NCBI GenBank assembly: GCA_017545095.1
Contig: JAFYCU010000189.1
Coordinates: forward strand, 1-36,046
Direction: 5' to 3'
DNA: 36,046 nucleotides
Source of the DNA: Muribaculaceae bacterium
GTDB taxonomy: Bacteria > Bacteroidota > Bacteroidia > Bacteroidales > Muribaculaceae
The notes under the pieces were generated by a model that saw only the letters and a list, made by a program, of their open reading frames with translations, had not been told where the DNA came from and searched no databases. This document shows positions 1 to 10,500 of the stretch, piece by piece (the stretch's first letter is position 1; each line of letters starts with the position of its first letter). The translations under genes and the position numbers were made by a program.

Positions 1-923
1 GTGAGCGCGTTGCACGTGATGCTCGTGAGCGTGGTCACGTTCTTGAACGCGTCCTCGCCAATGGTCGTGACTGTAGCGGGCAACACCAGCGTGGTGAGCA
101 CGCTGTTCTCAAAAGCGTGTGCGCCGATGGTGGTGAGTGCTTGGTCGAAATTGACTTTTGTCACATTCTCGTTGCCGTAGAAGGCATTTTCGCCAATCTC
201 CACATAACCAGTGGCATTCACTTCAGTAATGAGTTGGTTGTACAAATCATCCAATGAGTAATGATTTACACCTGATTGATAGGTGTGGTGGTAGGTACGG
301 CGGTGATCGCCGGGATAGGCCACCAGAACTTTGTTGCCGCCTTCAATTTCCTTGTAAATGATGCTACCGGCTGAAGCTGCTAAAGCTGATGTGGCAGTAT
401 AGGAGTCGGTGTTGGAGTTGACGGTGTAGCCCTGCGGCTGCTCAGTACATTTATAAGTACCATTACCCGATGCACCTGCGTTGAGGGCGTTAATCTTGTT
501 GTTGCGCATGGCGGTAACATCAAATTCCGTGACAGTGCCACGCAACAGTGCGGGGAAATTGGAACGGAAGCCATTAAAGGCATCAGCGCGCACGTATGTC
601 ACTGTGGTGGGGATGCCCCAGAATTCGCGCTGTCGGGCTGTGGCGTTATTGGCACCGTTGGTCACATAGCCGTCCTTGAAGGCCTCCACGCCCACACCGA
701 TGATGGTGTAGTCCTTGCCGTTGTAGTTGACAGTGGAGGGCAACCAGGCACCGGTGAGGGAGATGTTGTACGGCCCGTTGGGGTTGGCGGCAAACTCGCA
801 TGTGGCGGCATCCTCATCAACGATGTTGAAGAAGAACTCCCCTCCGAGCAGCGTGCCGCTGAAGTCGGCCGCCTGCGCCGACATGGCGGCAAGCAGACCG
901 AGCGAAAGTAAGAGTTTTTTCAT
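1..923 (-). CDS. BspA-like leucine-rich-repeat secreted protein, 3' end outside window
   Basis: The frame is open from the ATG at 923 down to the window edge, giving about 307 residues with the C-terminus missing. The N-terminus (MKKLLLSLGLLAAMSAQA) is a clear signal peptide. The body contains LRR_5/BspA-type units, with phrases such as AFENSVLTTLVLPATVTTIG followed by EDAFKNVTTLTSITCNA. It is closely similar along its whole visible length to the next gene (1280-3031), and the two upstream regions are also alike, so the pair arose by tandem duplication. By analogy the missing part should hold InlB-B-like repeats and a type IX-like sorting tail. The likely location is the cell surface; the ligand is unknown. 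Confidence 0.85.
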   Translation of the reverse strand, partial: MKKLLLSLGLLAAMSAQAADFSGTLLGGEFFFNIVDEDAATCEFAANPNGPYNISLTGAWLPSTVNYNGKDYTIIGVGVEAFKDGYVTNGANNATARQREFWGIPTTVTYVRADAFNGFRSNFPALLRGTVTEFDVTAMRNNKINALNAGASGNGTYKCTEQPQGYTVNSNTDSYTATSALAASAGSIIYKEIEGGNKVLVAYPGDHRRTYHHTYQSGVNHYSLDDLYNQLITEVNATGYVEIGENAFYGNENVTKVNFDQALTTIGAHAFENSVLTTLVLPATVTTIGEDAFKNVTTLTSITCNAL

Positions 924-1041
924 AATGACATGAAATTAAGTTCTGCCAGCCATCCTCCACAACTGGCGTTATCGCTTGTGTTGACGGGCGCGGGAGAATG
1001 CACTTGACAGTGAACGCGCCCCCTCTCTTAAAATATCGTGG

Positions 1042-1072
1042 CAAATGTAGCAAAAAACTTTCAAACAGCAAA
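1042..1072 (-). promoter_or_regulatory. Bacteroidota-type promoter for the 1-923 gene
   Basis: On the minus strand TTTG (1072-1069), a 19-nt spacer and TACATTTG (1049-1042) match the Bacteroidota consensus TTTG-N19/20-TAnnTTTG exactly. The predicted leader of about 110 nt is nearly the same as that of the 1280-3031 gene. The rest of 924-1279 holds only the hairpin at 1127-1173 and a heptad-phased tract. Confidence 0.7.
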
Positions 1073-1126
1073 ATAATTGTACGAAAAATTCGTTTTTTCC
1101 GCCACCTCGCGGCGATTTGGGAAACA

Positions 1127-1173
1127 AAGACGACAAGAGACAACCCATCAAAGAGGTTGTCTCTTGTCGTCTT
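1127..1173 (-). terminator. hairpin downstream of the 1280-3031 gene
   Basis: A perfect 19-bp inverted repeat (1127-1145 with 1155-1173) has a 9-nt loop. On the minus strand it is followed by a moderately T-rich stretch. It lies about 110 nt past the stop of the 1280-3031 gene and upstream of the next promoter, as expected for an intrinsic terminator. Confidence 0.65.
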
Positions 1174-1226
1174 AAGCCTCAAGCCTAGATTCTCTATAGT
1201 TTCTAGATTAACTAGATTTCCTAGAA
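1171..1226. repeat. heptad-phased intergenic tract
   Basis: The sequence reads as consecutive 7-mers: CTTAAGC, CTCAAGC, CTAGATT, CTCTATA, GTTTCTA, GATTAAC, TAGATTT, CCTAGAA. A near copy lies at 3353-3415 behind the next paralogue, in both cases starting at the end of the terminator hairpin. Confidence 0.5.
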
Positions 1227-1279
1227 GCCTCGGTAAGCCCCTCCTTCAGGATGGGTTTGGGGAGGCCATGGGCCTTATC

Positions 1280-3031
1280 TCACTTCACCATTTTGGTGAC
1301 GGTGCCGTCGGCATTCACCACGATGTTGATGCCCTGGAATGGCTTGTCGCTCACACGGCCAGTCACGTCGATGTAGCGGACGACGCCATCGGCACGCACG
1401 TCGGTGATGGCCGTAGAGGTGTCCTGGACGAACGAAGCGTTCAGAGTAACAGGCTCGGCAGGCATCTCGAAGGAATAGGTGTTGTTCTCACCCCCATTGA
1501 CAGGCACGCTGGCGCGACGCGGCAGGCCAGTGGGGCCGTCAGGCTCGACGTTCTCGGCAGTCTCAACGCTGAACGATTCAACCTTGTATCCATCGGTGGG
1601 AGTGAGAACAACCGTCACCACCGTACCCTCGGCCACGGCGGTTCCGCTCTCGATTTGAGCCTCGTTCACATACACAGCCACAGCGCCATTCTCGGGAGCG
1701 GCCTCGAAGGTGATTACGCTCTCTACCGGCGGAATCAGCTCGAACTCGGCACTCACCGTCACGTTGTCGGCCGGCATGGTGAACTGCCCGTTCTCATCCA
1801 CCATCACTGCTAGGTTGAGCGTCTCGGGAGCAACGGTGATGCTCTTCACGCGGTAGCTGCGGTCGACGGGAGTGGCGGTAATCGTCACGGTCTCGCCCTC
1901 GGCAGCCTCGGTCTTATCGACCTCCACGGTGCCGTTCTCGATGCCATCGGCCACGGTGATGGTATAGACAGTGGGAGCGGGAGGAGCAGTCCAGAAGCGT
2001 CCCCAGTTCTCATCGGCCTGATAGGCGGCCAGAGCCTCCTCGGGCACGGTGATGTTGCCGCTCTCGCTGATGGCGGCATAGACAGCATCGTCGAACACCA
2101 CTGCCGGCGGGGTGACGGCGTTGCAGGTGATGCTCGTGAGCGTGGTCACATTCTTGAACGCGTCCTCACCGATGGTCTCGATGGTGGCGGGCAGCGTGAG
2201 CGTGGTGAGCACGCTGTTCTCGAAGGCGTGGGCACCGATGGTGGTGAGGGCCTGGTCGAAGTTGACCTGAGTCACGTTCTCGTTGCCATAGAAAGCATTC
2301 TCGCCAATCTCCACATAACCTGTGGCATCAACCACAGTGATGATTTGGTCATATAAATCATCCAAGGGGAACAGGGTCACACCCGATTGATAGTAGTGGT
2401 GGTAGGTGCGGCGGTGGTCGCCAGGATAGGCCACCAGCACCTTGCCTCCGCCATCAAGCTCCTTGTAGATGATGCTGCCGGCCGAGGCTTCTAAAGCCGA
2501 TGTGGCACTGTAGGTGTCATTATTGGTGTTGACTTTGTAGCCTTGAACCTGAGATACCGACAGATAAGTTCCCTCTTGTCCGGCCGTGTTGATGGCGTTG
2601 ATCTTGTTGTTGCGCATGGCGGTGACGTCAAACTCCGTGACATTGCCGCGAAGCAGGGCGGGGAAATTGGAGCGGAAACCGTTGAAGGCATCGGCACGCA
2701 CATATTGCAGTGTGGTGGGGAAGCCCCAGAACTCGCGCTGCTTGGCCGTGTTGTTGTCGGCACCGTTGGTCACATAGCCGTCCTTGAACGCCTCCACGCC
2801 CACACCGATGATGGTGTAGTCCTTGCCGTTGTAGTTGACCGTGGTGGGCAGCCAAGCTCCGGTGAGGGTGATGTTGTACGGCCCGTTGGGGTTGGCGGCA
2901 AACTCGCATGTGGCGGCATCCTCGTCAACAATGTTGAAGAAGAACTCCCCGCCGAGCAGCGTTGCGCTGAAGTCGGCTGCCTGCGCCGACATGGCTGCAA
3001 GCAGTCCTAAAGAAAGTAATAATTTCTTCAT
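1280..3031 (-). CDS. BspA-like leucine-rich-repeat secreted protein
   Basis: 583 residues. The signal peptide MKKLLLSLGLLAAMSAQA is followed by LRR_5/BspA-type repeats (roughly residues 60-330), with AFYGNENVTQVNFDQALTTI and a KNVTTLTSITCNA-type cap. Two InlB-B-like/Flg_new-type modules follow (about 355-435 and 440-535), each marked by ENGxV, VTxTATP or VVLTP, and FxMPAxxVT. The C-terminus (YIDVTGRVSDKPFQGINIVV ... VTKMVK) resembles a type IX secretion type A sorting domain, so surface display is inferred. It is a tandem paralogue of the 1-923 gene and shares its module set and tail with 3492-7268. BspA-family proteins in oral and gut Bacteroidales bind host or bacterial surface molecules; no ligand can be read here. 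Confidence 0.9.
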   Translation of the reverse strand: MKKLLLSLGLLAAMSAQAADFSATLLGGEFFFNIVDEDAATCEFAANPNGPYNITLTGAWLPTTVNYNGKDYTIIGVGVEAFKDGYVTNGADNNTAKQREFWGFPTTLQYVRADAFNGFRSNFPALLRGNVTEFDVTAMRNNKINAINTAGQEGTYLSVSQVQGYKVNTNNDTYSATSALEASAGSIIYKELDGGGKVLVAYPGDHRRTYHHYYQSGVTLFPLDDLYDQIITVVDATGYVEIGENAFYGNENVTQVNFDQALTTIGAHAFENSVLTTLTLPATIETIGEDAFKNVTTLTSITCNAVTPPAVVFDDAVYAAISESGNITVPEEALAAYQADENWGRFWTAPPAPTVYTITVADGIENGTVEVDKTEAAEGETVTITATPVDRSYRVKSITVAPETLNLAVMVDENGQFTMPADNVTVSAEFELIPPVESVITFEAAPENGAVAVYVNEAQIESGTAVAEGTVVTVVLTPTDGYKVESFSVETAENVEPDGPTGLPRRASVPVNGGENNTYSFEMPAEPVTLNASFVQDTSTAITDVRADGVVRYIDVTGRVSDKPFQGINIVVNADGTVTKMVK

Positions 3032-3149
3032 GATTGCATGAAATTAAATTTTGCCGGTCATCCTCCTCAACCGGCGAAATCGCTTGTGTTGACGGACGCG
3101 GGAGAATGCACTTGACAGCGAACGCGCCCGCTCTCTTAAAATATCGTGG

Positions 3150-3180
3150 CAAATGTAGCGATTTTTTTTCGAACTGCAAA
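3150..3180 (-). promoter_or_regulatory. Bacteroidota-type promoter for the 1280-3031 gene
   Basis: Minus-strand TTTG (3180-3177), 19-nt spacer, TACATTTG (3157-3150). The element and the leader that follows are near copies of those at 1042-1072, so promoter and gene were duplicated together. Confidence 0.7.
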
Positions 3181-3276
3181 ACATTTGGCCGAAAAATCGC
3201 ACAATCAAGAGTGACGACTCGGGGGGGTGGCCGAATGTTGGGCGGTGTTTCACGGTATGGGGAAACAGCATCGGGG

Positions 3277-3298
3277 GAGCCGCACCGGGGTGCGGCTC
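3277..3298. repeat. dispersed palindrome, REP-like
   Basis: GAGCCGCACC pairs with GGTGCGGCTC around a 2-nt centre and is followed by TACA. The same core (AGCCGCAC/GTGCGGCT then CTACA) recurs at 16696-16716, in another intergenic region. This suggests a dispersed extragenic palindrome family. Confidence 0.5.
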
Positions 3299-3314
3299 TA
3301 CAGGCGGCAAAAAC

Positions 3315-3353
3315 GACGGCAAGGGACAATCGCAGCGATTGTCCCTTGCTGTC
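3315..3353 (-). terminator. intrinsic terminator downstream of the 3492-7268 gene
   Basis: An 18-bp stem (3315-3332 with 3336-3353, one G-T pair) has a 3-nt loop. On the minus strand it is followed by GTTTTTG, a U-tract. It sits about 140 nt past the stop of the long LRR gene. Confidence 0.7.
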
Positions 3354-3497
3354 TTAAGCCTTAAGCCTCAATCCTAGATTCTCTAGAGTTTCTAGATTAA
3401 CTAGATTTCCTAAAAGCCTCGGCGAGCCACTCCTTCAGGAGGGGTTTGGGGAGGCCATGAGGCTTGAGTCTCGCATCTTGCTTCTCGCATCTTATTT
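3353..3497. repeat. heptad-phased intergenic tracts
   Basis: 3353-3415 reads as 7-mers (CTTAAGC, CTTAAGC, CTCAATC, CTAGATT, CTCTAGA and so on) and is a near copy of 1171-1226. 3463-3497 forms a second run (CTTGAGT, CTCGCAT, CTTGCTT, CTCGCAT, CTTATTT) that enters the stop codon of the flanking gene. Between them lies a GGAGGGGTTTGGGGAGGCC-type segment, also found at 1245-1269 and in related form near 16566-16595. Confidence 0.5.
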
Positions 3498-6400
3498 CAC
3501 AACCTTGGTGATGGTGCCGTCGGCGTTCACCACGATATTGATGCCCTGGAACGGCTTGTCGCTCACGCGACCGTTGATGTCGATGTAGCGGACGGTGCCG
3601 TCGGCGGCACGCACGTCGTTGATGGCTGTAATGATTTTCTCGACGAAGGTAGCGTTGAGTGTCACCGGTTCACCAGGCATCTCGAAGGTGTAGGTGTTCT
3701 CCTCATCACCCTCGGTAACAGGCACGCTAGCGCGACGCGGCAGACCAGAGGGGCCTTCGGGTTCAACATTCGTAGCGGTCTCGACACTGAACGTGCCCAC
3801 CTCGTAGTCCTCATCGGGCGTGAGAATCACCTTCACGGTCGTACCCTCGGCCACGACAGCACCACTCTCGATCTGAGCGTCGTTCACATACACAGCCACG
3901 GTGCCGTTGTCGGGAGCGGCAGTAAAGGTAATCACGCTCTCCACCGGCGGGATTTCGACGAAGGTGGCGGTGACGGTCACGGGAGCGGCCGGCATCACGA
4001 AGGTGTTCTCGTCAACAGCAACGGGATCATCGCCGTTCATCACGGTGATCATCTCCAGCTCGTAGCCTTCGTCGGGGGTAACAATCAGCGTCACGGTCTC
4101 GCCCACATGGGCGGTGGCGGGAGCCTCCACGGTACCATTCACAATGTTGTTATCAACGGTGATGGTGTAGTCGATGGCGGTGAAGGTGGCCTCGATGAAC
4201 ACATTGGCTGCAGGCATCTCGAACTGTCCGTTCTCAACCTCGACAATTAGGTCAACACCCTCGGCGGTCACATACACACCCTCCAGCTCGTAGCCCTCGT
4301 CGGGAGTGATGGTGAGCGTGACGGTCTCGCCATAGTTGGCGGTGGCGGGAGCCTCCACGGTGCCATTCTCCATATCACCATCAATGGTGATGGTGTAGTC
4401 GATGGCGGTGAAGGTGGCGTTCACAGTGACGGGGGCGGCGGGCATGTTGAACGTGCAGTTCTCGATGGCCACTGGCTCGTTGCCCTCAACAGTGTAGGTG
4501 AGCGTTGCCAGCTCATAGCCGGTGGCGGGGGTGACGGTGAGCGTCACAGCCTCGGCCTCAGCGGCCTCGGCCTTGTCGGCCACGACGGTGCCGTTCTCAC
4601 ACTCGGCCACGGTGATGGCGAAAGTGGGCGGCGGCAGCAAGCTGAAGGTGGCACTCACGGTTACAGGAGCGGCGGGCATCACAAAGGTGGCGCCAGTCTC
4701 GGTGGCTGTGGTCTCGACAGCGGTCTCGCCGTTCATCACGGTGAGGGTTTCCAACTCGTAACCCTCGTTGGGGGTGATGGTGAGCGTCACGGTGTCGCCC
4801 TCCTTGGCCTCGGTAACATCGGTCACGACGGTACCGTTCTCGATGTCGTCGGCGATAGTCACGTCATAGACGGGGCTATAGAACTTGCCCCAGTTCTCAT
4901 CGGCACGATAGGCGGCGACGCTGGCAGCGGGCACAACAAGCTTGTCCTTACATGCAGCAATCACAGCATCCTCAAACACGGCACCCGTGGGAGGCACAGT
5001 GGCGTTGCAGGTGATGCTGGTGATGGTGTTCACATTCTTGAAAGCGTTGGCCTCGATAGCGGTCAGGTTGGCACCCAGGATAAGCGTCCTGATGTTGGTG
5101 TTGCCATACATGGCATTCTCGCCAATCACGTTGTAAGCGCTCAAGTCGGCAACGGTGGCAATGGTGTAATTCGGGTTCTCCACCCAGTTCGTTCCGTCGG
5201 CTTTGAGCTTGCGATAGTCGCGGTGACGGTCGCCGGGGAAGGCCAGCAGCGTCTTCACGCCCTCTTCCTCTTTATAGAGCAGGCCACCCACGTTGTCACC
5301 GTTGTTACCCGACTCACTCGACACCTTATATACACTGCCCGACATACCCGTGTTGAACCACACAATATTGTTGTTGAGGAACGCGGTGTTGTCAATGCTG
5401 GTGATGTTGCCGAGACGCAGACCGAACAACTGGCTGGTAACATTCTTGAAAGCGTTGGCGCTTACGTAAGTAATGGTGCTCGGGAAGAAGAAATAGCCCG
5501 TACTACGAGCCGTGGTGTTATAACTGGCCTTGGTGCAGATGGAGCCATCCTCGAATGCACCTTCACCGATACCAATCACGGTATATTCTTTACTGTTGCC
5601 AGAATTGGTGACTTGAGCGGTGAGTTCATTGGGGTTATCCAACTCAATCGCGTAAGGTATACCCGAAGGATCAGGTATAATTTCCACCTCAGTTTCACTC
5701 ACGGGCTTGTAGTAGAGTCTTCCGGCCTGGAACGGAGTGGCATCGAAGGGAGCCTCGGTGATGGTGAGCTTCATGTTGTCCTTGTCGAAGGTAAGGATGT
5801 AGATGCCTTCGCGGGTCATCTGGAAGTTGTCGCCCGGCGATGCCACAGTGAGTTCCTGCTCCAGCATAGCATCGGTAACCTGACCATTGCCACTCGTGGC
5901 ACCATACCAGATGTTGTTGAGGTCAACAATCTTGAACTCATCGCCCGCAACCATTTCTTGCGTGATGGTGAATTTGCCATTATCTGCAGCCATCTCCAAA
6001 CGGTTGGCCCAGTTGCTGGTCATGGTGCCAATCAGGTAAACACCCGTTGACCAGCCGGTGATGGTGAGTTTCATGTCGGCACTGACAGCAAAGGTGAGTG
6101 TGCCGGTGCCGTTGACCTTGAAGTTCTGTCCGGTGGCACTCAGTGCGATGTCAGTGCACCAGCCCATGTGTACAACGTAGTTTTGGTCGTTGGTATCGCC
6201 ACCGTACCACACGGAGCCGTCCTCATTGACAAATTTGAACTCAGCTCCGTTGGGCACATCGGCCACGGTGAGCGAGTAGTTGCCATCCTGGTCGGCGGTC
6301 ATCTCCAGCTTGCCATTGGCCCAGTCGGTGAACGAACCAGCCAGATAGAGCTTGGGATAGGTGACCGAGAAAAACTTGCCCCAGTCCGGGTCGGCCTGGA

Positions 6401-7268
6401 AGGCCGAGATATTGGCCCCGGCAGCAAAGTTCACATGGTCGCGGCAAGCCTCATACACGGCATCGTCGAACACCACGCCGGGCACGGGCTCGGTGAGGTT
6501 GACGTTGAGCGTGGTGATGCCCGTGGTGCCCACAAATGCGTCGGCGGCAATCGTAGTTGCCGTGGCGGGGATGGTGAGAGTCCTGAGTGCGGTCATGCGG
6601 GCGCAAGCCTCCTGACCGATGCTCTCGACAGAACCCAAATTGAGCGTGGTGAGCTTGGCGTTTCCACTGAAGCAATAGGGGTCAACAGCCACAGTGCCCG
6701 AAGGAACAGCATAACTGGTCACAAAATTGCTTCCGCCTGTTGTCGAGGAGCAGTGCACACCGCCGAAGATGGTGATGTGCGTGTTGTTCTGGGAGAAAAT
6801 CACACCATCCTGTGAGGTGAAAACGGTGTTTCCACTGATATTAAACCAGTTGAGCCGGTTGTCCTTGAAAGCGTCAGGAGCAACGGTGACCAGTTTAGCG
6901 CGGAACCCAGTAAGATTGAGTGTGCAGCCAGCAAAGGCTTCGGATTTGACTTCTTCCACATTGTTACCCAACCACATCATCGGGTAAACTTTGCTGCTGT
7001 TGCTGCTTGTGAATCTCGCATCTTTGAAGGCACCCACACCAATGGCAGTCACCGTATAGGTCTCGCCATTGTAAGTCACGTTGTCTGGGAAGGTGTAGCC
7101 AGCTGCAGAAGACAGCTGATAGGCTCCGCTGGGCGGCGGAGCCACCTCTACGGTCTTGGCGTCGGCATCGAGGATGTTGTAGTACAAATCCCCGACTTGG
7201 AAGTCGGCCGCTGTGGCCGCCAAACCAGCGGACAGGAGCAGACTCGCGAAAAGTAGTCGTCTTTTCAT
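3492..7268 (-). CDS. large multidomain LRR / carbohydrate-module / InlB-B-repeat surface protein
   Basis: About 1258 residues from the ATG at 7268. I prefer this start to the ATG at 7298 because it places MKRRLLFASLLLSAGLAATA at the N-terminus as a signal peptide. Modules in order: an LRR_5 block; two SusE/SusF-like or CBM20/48-like β-sandwich modules (LYLAGSFTDWANGKLEM and VYLIGTMTSNWANRLEM); a second LRR block; five InlB-B/Flg_new-like modules, each with ENGTV, a TVTLTITPxEGYEL-type strand and FVMPAAPVTVxATF; and a type IX-like tail (YIDINGRVSDKPFQGINIVV). The architecture suggests a surface adhesin or glycan-binding protein. The first LRR block is almost identical to that of the divergent gene at 7570, including MTALRTLTIPATATTIAADA, which points to duplication or gene conversion. 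Confidence 0.9.
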   Translation of the reverse strand: MKRRLLFASLLLSAGLAATAADFQVGDLYYNILDADAKTVEVAPPPSGAYQLSSAAGYTFPDNVTYNGETYTVTAIGVGAFKDARFTSSNSSKVYPMMWLGNNVEEVKSEAFAGCTLNLTGFRAKLVTVAPDAFKDNRLNWFNISGNTVFTSQDGVIFSQNNTHITIFGGVHCSSTTGGSNFVTSYAVPSGTVAVDPYCFSGNAKLTTLNLGSVESIGQEACARMTALRTLTIPATATTIAADAFVGTTGITTLNVNLTEPVPGVVFDDAVYEACRDHVNFAAGANISAFQADPDWGKFFSVTYPKLYLAGSFTDWANGKLEMTADQDGNYSLTVADVPNGAEFKFVNEDGSVWYGGDTNDQNYVVHMGWCTDIALSATGQNFKVNGTGTLTFAVSADMKLTITGWSTGVYLIGTMTSNWANRLEMAADNGKFTITQEMVAGDEFKIVDLNNIWYGATSGNGQVTDAMLEQELTVASPGDNFQMTREGIYILTFDKDNMKLTITEAPFDATPFQAGRLYYKPVSETEVEIIPDPSGIPYAIELDNPNELTAQVTNSGNSKEYTVIGIGEGAFEDGSICTKASYNTTARSTGYFFFPSTITYVSANAFKNVTSQLFGLRLGNITSIDNTAFLNNNIVWFNTGMSGSVYKVSSESGNNGDNVGGLLYKEEEGVKTLLAFPGDRHRDYRKLKADGTNWVENPNYTIATVADLSAYNVIGENAMYGNTNIRTLILGANLTAIEANAFKNVNTITSITCNATVPPTGAVFEDAVIAACKDKLVVPAASVAAYRADENWGKFYSPVYDVTIADDIENGTVVTDVTEAKEGDTVTLTITPNEGYELETLTVMNGETAVETTATETGATFVMPAAPVTVSATFSLLPPPTFAITVAECENGTVVADKAEAAEAEAVTLTVTPATGYELATLTYTVEGNEPVAIENCTFNMPAAPVTVNATFTAIDYTITIDGDMENGTVEAPATANYGETVTLTITPDEGYELEGVYVTAEGVDLIVEVENGQFEMPAANVFIEATFTAIDYTITVDNNIVNGTVEAPATAHVGETVTLIVTPDEGYELEMITVMNGDDPVAVDENTFVMPAAPVTVTATFVEIPPVESVITFTAAPDNGTVAVYVNDAQIESGAVVAEGTTVKVILTPDEDYEVGTFSVETATNVEPEGPSGLPRRASVPVTEGDEENTYTFEMPGEPVTLNATFVEKIITAINDVRAADGTVRYIDINGRVSDKPFQGINIVVNADGTITKVVK

Positions 7269-7397
7269 TGTTGTTGAAAAATTAGTGTTGCCCGCCATTC
7301 CCCAGAACGAACTTGCTTATATTTAAGAATGTGGGGGAATACCCCGCAATGAGGCACATTCATTCACTCGTTGCTACACCATGATTATAAATTGTTG

Positions 7398-7429
7398 CAA
7401 AATTACATATTATTATTGTAAACCGCAAA
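7398..7429 (-). promoter_or_regulatory. Bacteroidota-type promoter for the 3492-7268 gene
   Basis: Minus-strand TTTG (7429-7426), 20-nt spacer, TAATTTTG (7405-7398). The leader is about 125 nt. It lies back to back with the plus-strand promoter at 7456-7487 in the 301-nt divergent intergenic region. Confidence 0.6.
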
Positions 7430-7455
7430 TTTTGGCCGATTTTTTTGGCCAAATG

Positions 7456-7487
7456 TTGGGATATGCAAGAATTTGTTACTAACTTTG
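7456..7487 (+). promoter_or_regulatory. Bacteroidota-type promoter for the 7570-10635 gene
   Basis: TAACTTTG at 7480-7487 fits the -7 consensus. TTGG at 7456-7459, 20 nt upstream, is an imperfect -33 element. The leader is about 75 nt. Confidence 0.55.
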
Positions 7488-7569
7488 CGATTTGAATGCG
7501 AAAACGCACCCAAACGGGTGTCATGCATACAAGGCTGAACTAATTATCAAACCTAAACCATAAAACAAG

Positions 7570-10500
7570 ATGAAACGACTTCTATTCATTCCGTGTATGC
7601 TGCTTGCGTCCACGCTGGCTGTGCAGGCGGCCGACTTCAACGACGGCTTCTTCTACTACAACGTGGTGGACGAGGACGCCAAGACCGCCGAGGTGGCACC
7701 GAAGCCCGACGGCACTTACTACTTTCCGAACAGTTTCAAGAGCATTGATGCCTCGGTGAATGGTTACACAATTGTGGCCGTAGGCGAATATGCCTTCAAG
7801 GATGCCAATGGCTCTTACGGTGGCAATTATCCCATGATTTGGTGCAATGCACCCGAAATCAAGGCCAATGCCTTCGATAACTGCCACATCAACTTCTTTG
7901 GCTTGCAAGGTCCTGTGACCACCATTCATCCAGCAGCATTCAAGAACAACAAACTGGGCTTTATCCGCTCCAACTCCGACCATTTCTCTGTAAGAGTGGG
8001 CGGCACTGAGGTTGGTGCACTGTGGACCCCCGACAACACTCGCCTGATTGCTGTTCCCGGTGAATGGCGTCAAGGTTTCTCGTCGACATCAGCAACCCGC
8101 GTGTCCTACACCCTTCCAGCGGTCACCACCACCATCGGTGCTTACGCCTTCTACGGCAACACGGTGCTGAACACGCTGGACCTGGGCAGCGTGCAGGTGA
8201 TTGAGAGCGAGGCCCTGGCCAACATGACCGCCCTGCGCACGCTCACCATCCCCGCCACGGCCACCACGATTGCCGCCGACGCCTTTGTGGGCACCACGGG
8301 CATCACCACGCTCAACATCAACCTGGCCCAGCCCGTGCCCGGTGTGGTGTTCGACGACGCAGTGTATAACGCCCTGCGCGATCATGTGAACTTTGGCGCC
8401 AACGCCGATGTGGCCGCCTTCCAGGCCGACCCAGACTGGGGCAAGTTCTTCACCAAGGCCAGCGATGACGTGTGGGTGCTCGGCGAGGTGAACTTCAACA
8501 CCTGGAGTCCCAGCAACGGCGTGCAGATGGCCTACGACCAGAACAACGACAACTACCACGTGACCGTCTATACCGCCGGAACCACCGACGGCTACAGCTA
8601 CTTCAGCTTCACCAAGGCCTTGGGCGACAGCTGGGATGCCATCAGCGGCAGTCGCATCGGCGCTGTGAGCAACGGCGACTTCCTCGTCACCGACGAGCAG
8701 TTGGGACACCCGTTGAGCCTCACTGCGGGTACCACCGCCTTCAAGATTCCCGAGGGGAAGTGGGAACTGACGCTGAGCCTGACCGACATGACACTCACCA
8801 TCACCGAGGTGACCCGCAGCGTGTGGGTGCTGGGCAACGTGAACGGAGCCAGCTGGGCTGCCAACGCCGGCGCACTGATGAACTACGATGCCACCACGGG
8901 CCAGTACACGCTGAACATGAAGGCGCGTGGCGAAAACGATGGGTACAGTTTCATCAACTTCACCAGTGAGCTAGCCACCGCTGCCGACGGCTGGGATGCC
9001 ATCGCCAACTACCGCATCGGTGCTGTGAGCAATGGCGATTTCCTCGTCACCCCTCAGCTGCTTGGCCAAGAGTTGAGCCTCACCCACGGCACCAATGCCT
9101 ACAAGTTCCCCGAAGGCAACTACAGCCTCACGCTGAACCTAAAGACAATGAAACTGGTGATTGATGAGATTCCGTTTGATGTGACCCCGTTCAAGAGCGG
9201 TGCATACTATTTCCGCCCCATCAGCGCCAATGAGGTGGAGTTTGTGCATCCGAGTGTATACGACCCCACCCTGGGTCCGTACAGCGGCACGACCGACACC
9301 AGCGCCCCCGGTTCGGTGGAGCACGACGGCAACACCTACAACGTGACCGCCATTGGCGAGGGCGCCTTCCGCGATGCTACCATTACCGGCACGATGGAAA
9401 CTGTCAGAATGATTTGGTTCGACGCTACTACCGCCACTGTCAAGGCCGATGCCTTCAACAACTGGAACATCAATGCCGTGGGTCTGCGTGCCAGCGACAT
9501 CCACCCCACCGCTTTCCGCAACAACAAAATCAACCGCATCAACACCAACAGTCAGGATGTGTTCGCTGTGTCGAGCGACAATTCGGGCAACCATGGTTCC
9601 GCCATGACCGGCGACCTCTACAAGATGGTCGACGGCAAAAAGATTCTGTGGGCCTGGGGCGGTATGCGCCGCACGGGTCTGTGGACCACCGAGAACCAGA
9701 CGCTGACCACGAGCTACACCTTTGGCACCTACGACGAGATTGGCGACTATGCCCTCTATGGCAACAACAATCTGAGCAATGTCACCATCCAAAACGCCAC
9801 CAAGATTGGTCAGGAGGCCATGGCCTACATGACCGCCCTGCGCACGCTCACCCTGCCTGCCGAGCTCACCGAGATAGGTCAGGATGCCTTCAAGGGCGTA
9901 ACCACCATCACCAGCCTGACGGTGAACGCCGTGACCCCACCCACGGGTGGTGTGTTTGAGGATGCCGTGTATGAGGCCTGCAAGGACCACTTAGTGGTGC
10001 CCGAGGGCAGCGAGTATGCCTACAGCAACGATGAGAATTGGGGCAAGTTCTACAGTGTTCCCATCGAGCCTCCTGTGGAGCTTGATGGCGTGGAGTTTGT
10101 GAACGATGCCTACGCCTCGTGGTATGGCGACAAAGACTTTGCGCTTCCTGCAGGCATCACAGCCTGGGTGGTGAGCAGCATTGAGGGCGATGTCACTGTG
10201 ATTGAGCCAGTGAATTACATCCCTGCCGGTGTGGGCGTGTTGCTGCACAGCGACACCCCAGTGGAGACGGTGAGTGCATCGACCTATACCGGCGCAGCGA
10301 CCTCCGTCACCAGCTTGCTGCAAGGTGTGCTGGAAGACACGGCCGTCAGCAACGGCTATGTGTTATACGACGACATGTTTATCCGCATCAAGGCTGGCAC
10401 ACTTGCTGCCCACCGGTGCTATTTGCCGCTGCCCGAGCCCACCAATGCTCCCATGCGCCTGCGCATCAGCACCGCCGGTGTGGTGACCGCCATCAGCGAC

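Noticed and set aside
7269..7298. N-terminal extension MAGNTNFSTT of the large LRR protein
   Set aside because: It would bury the signal peptide. The ATG at 7268 starts with MKRRLLFASL, like the paralogues.
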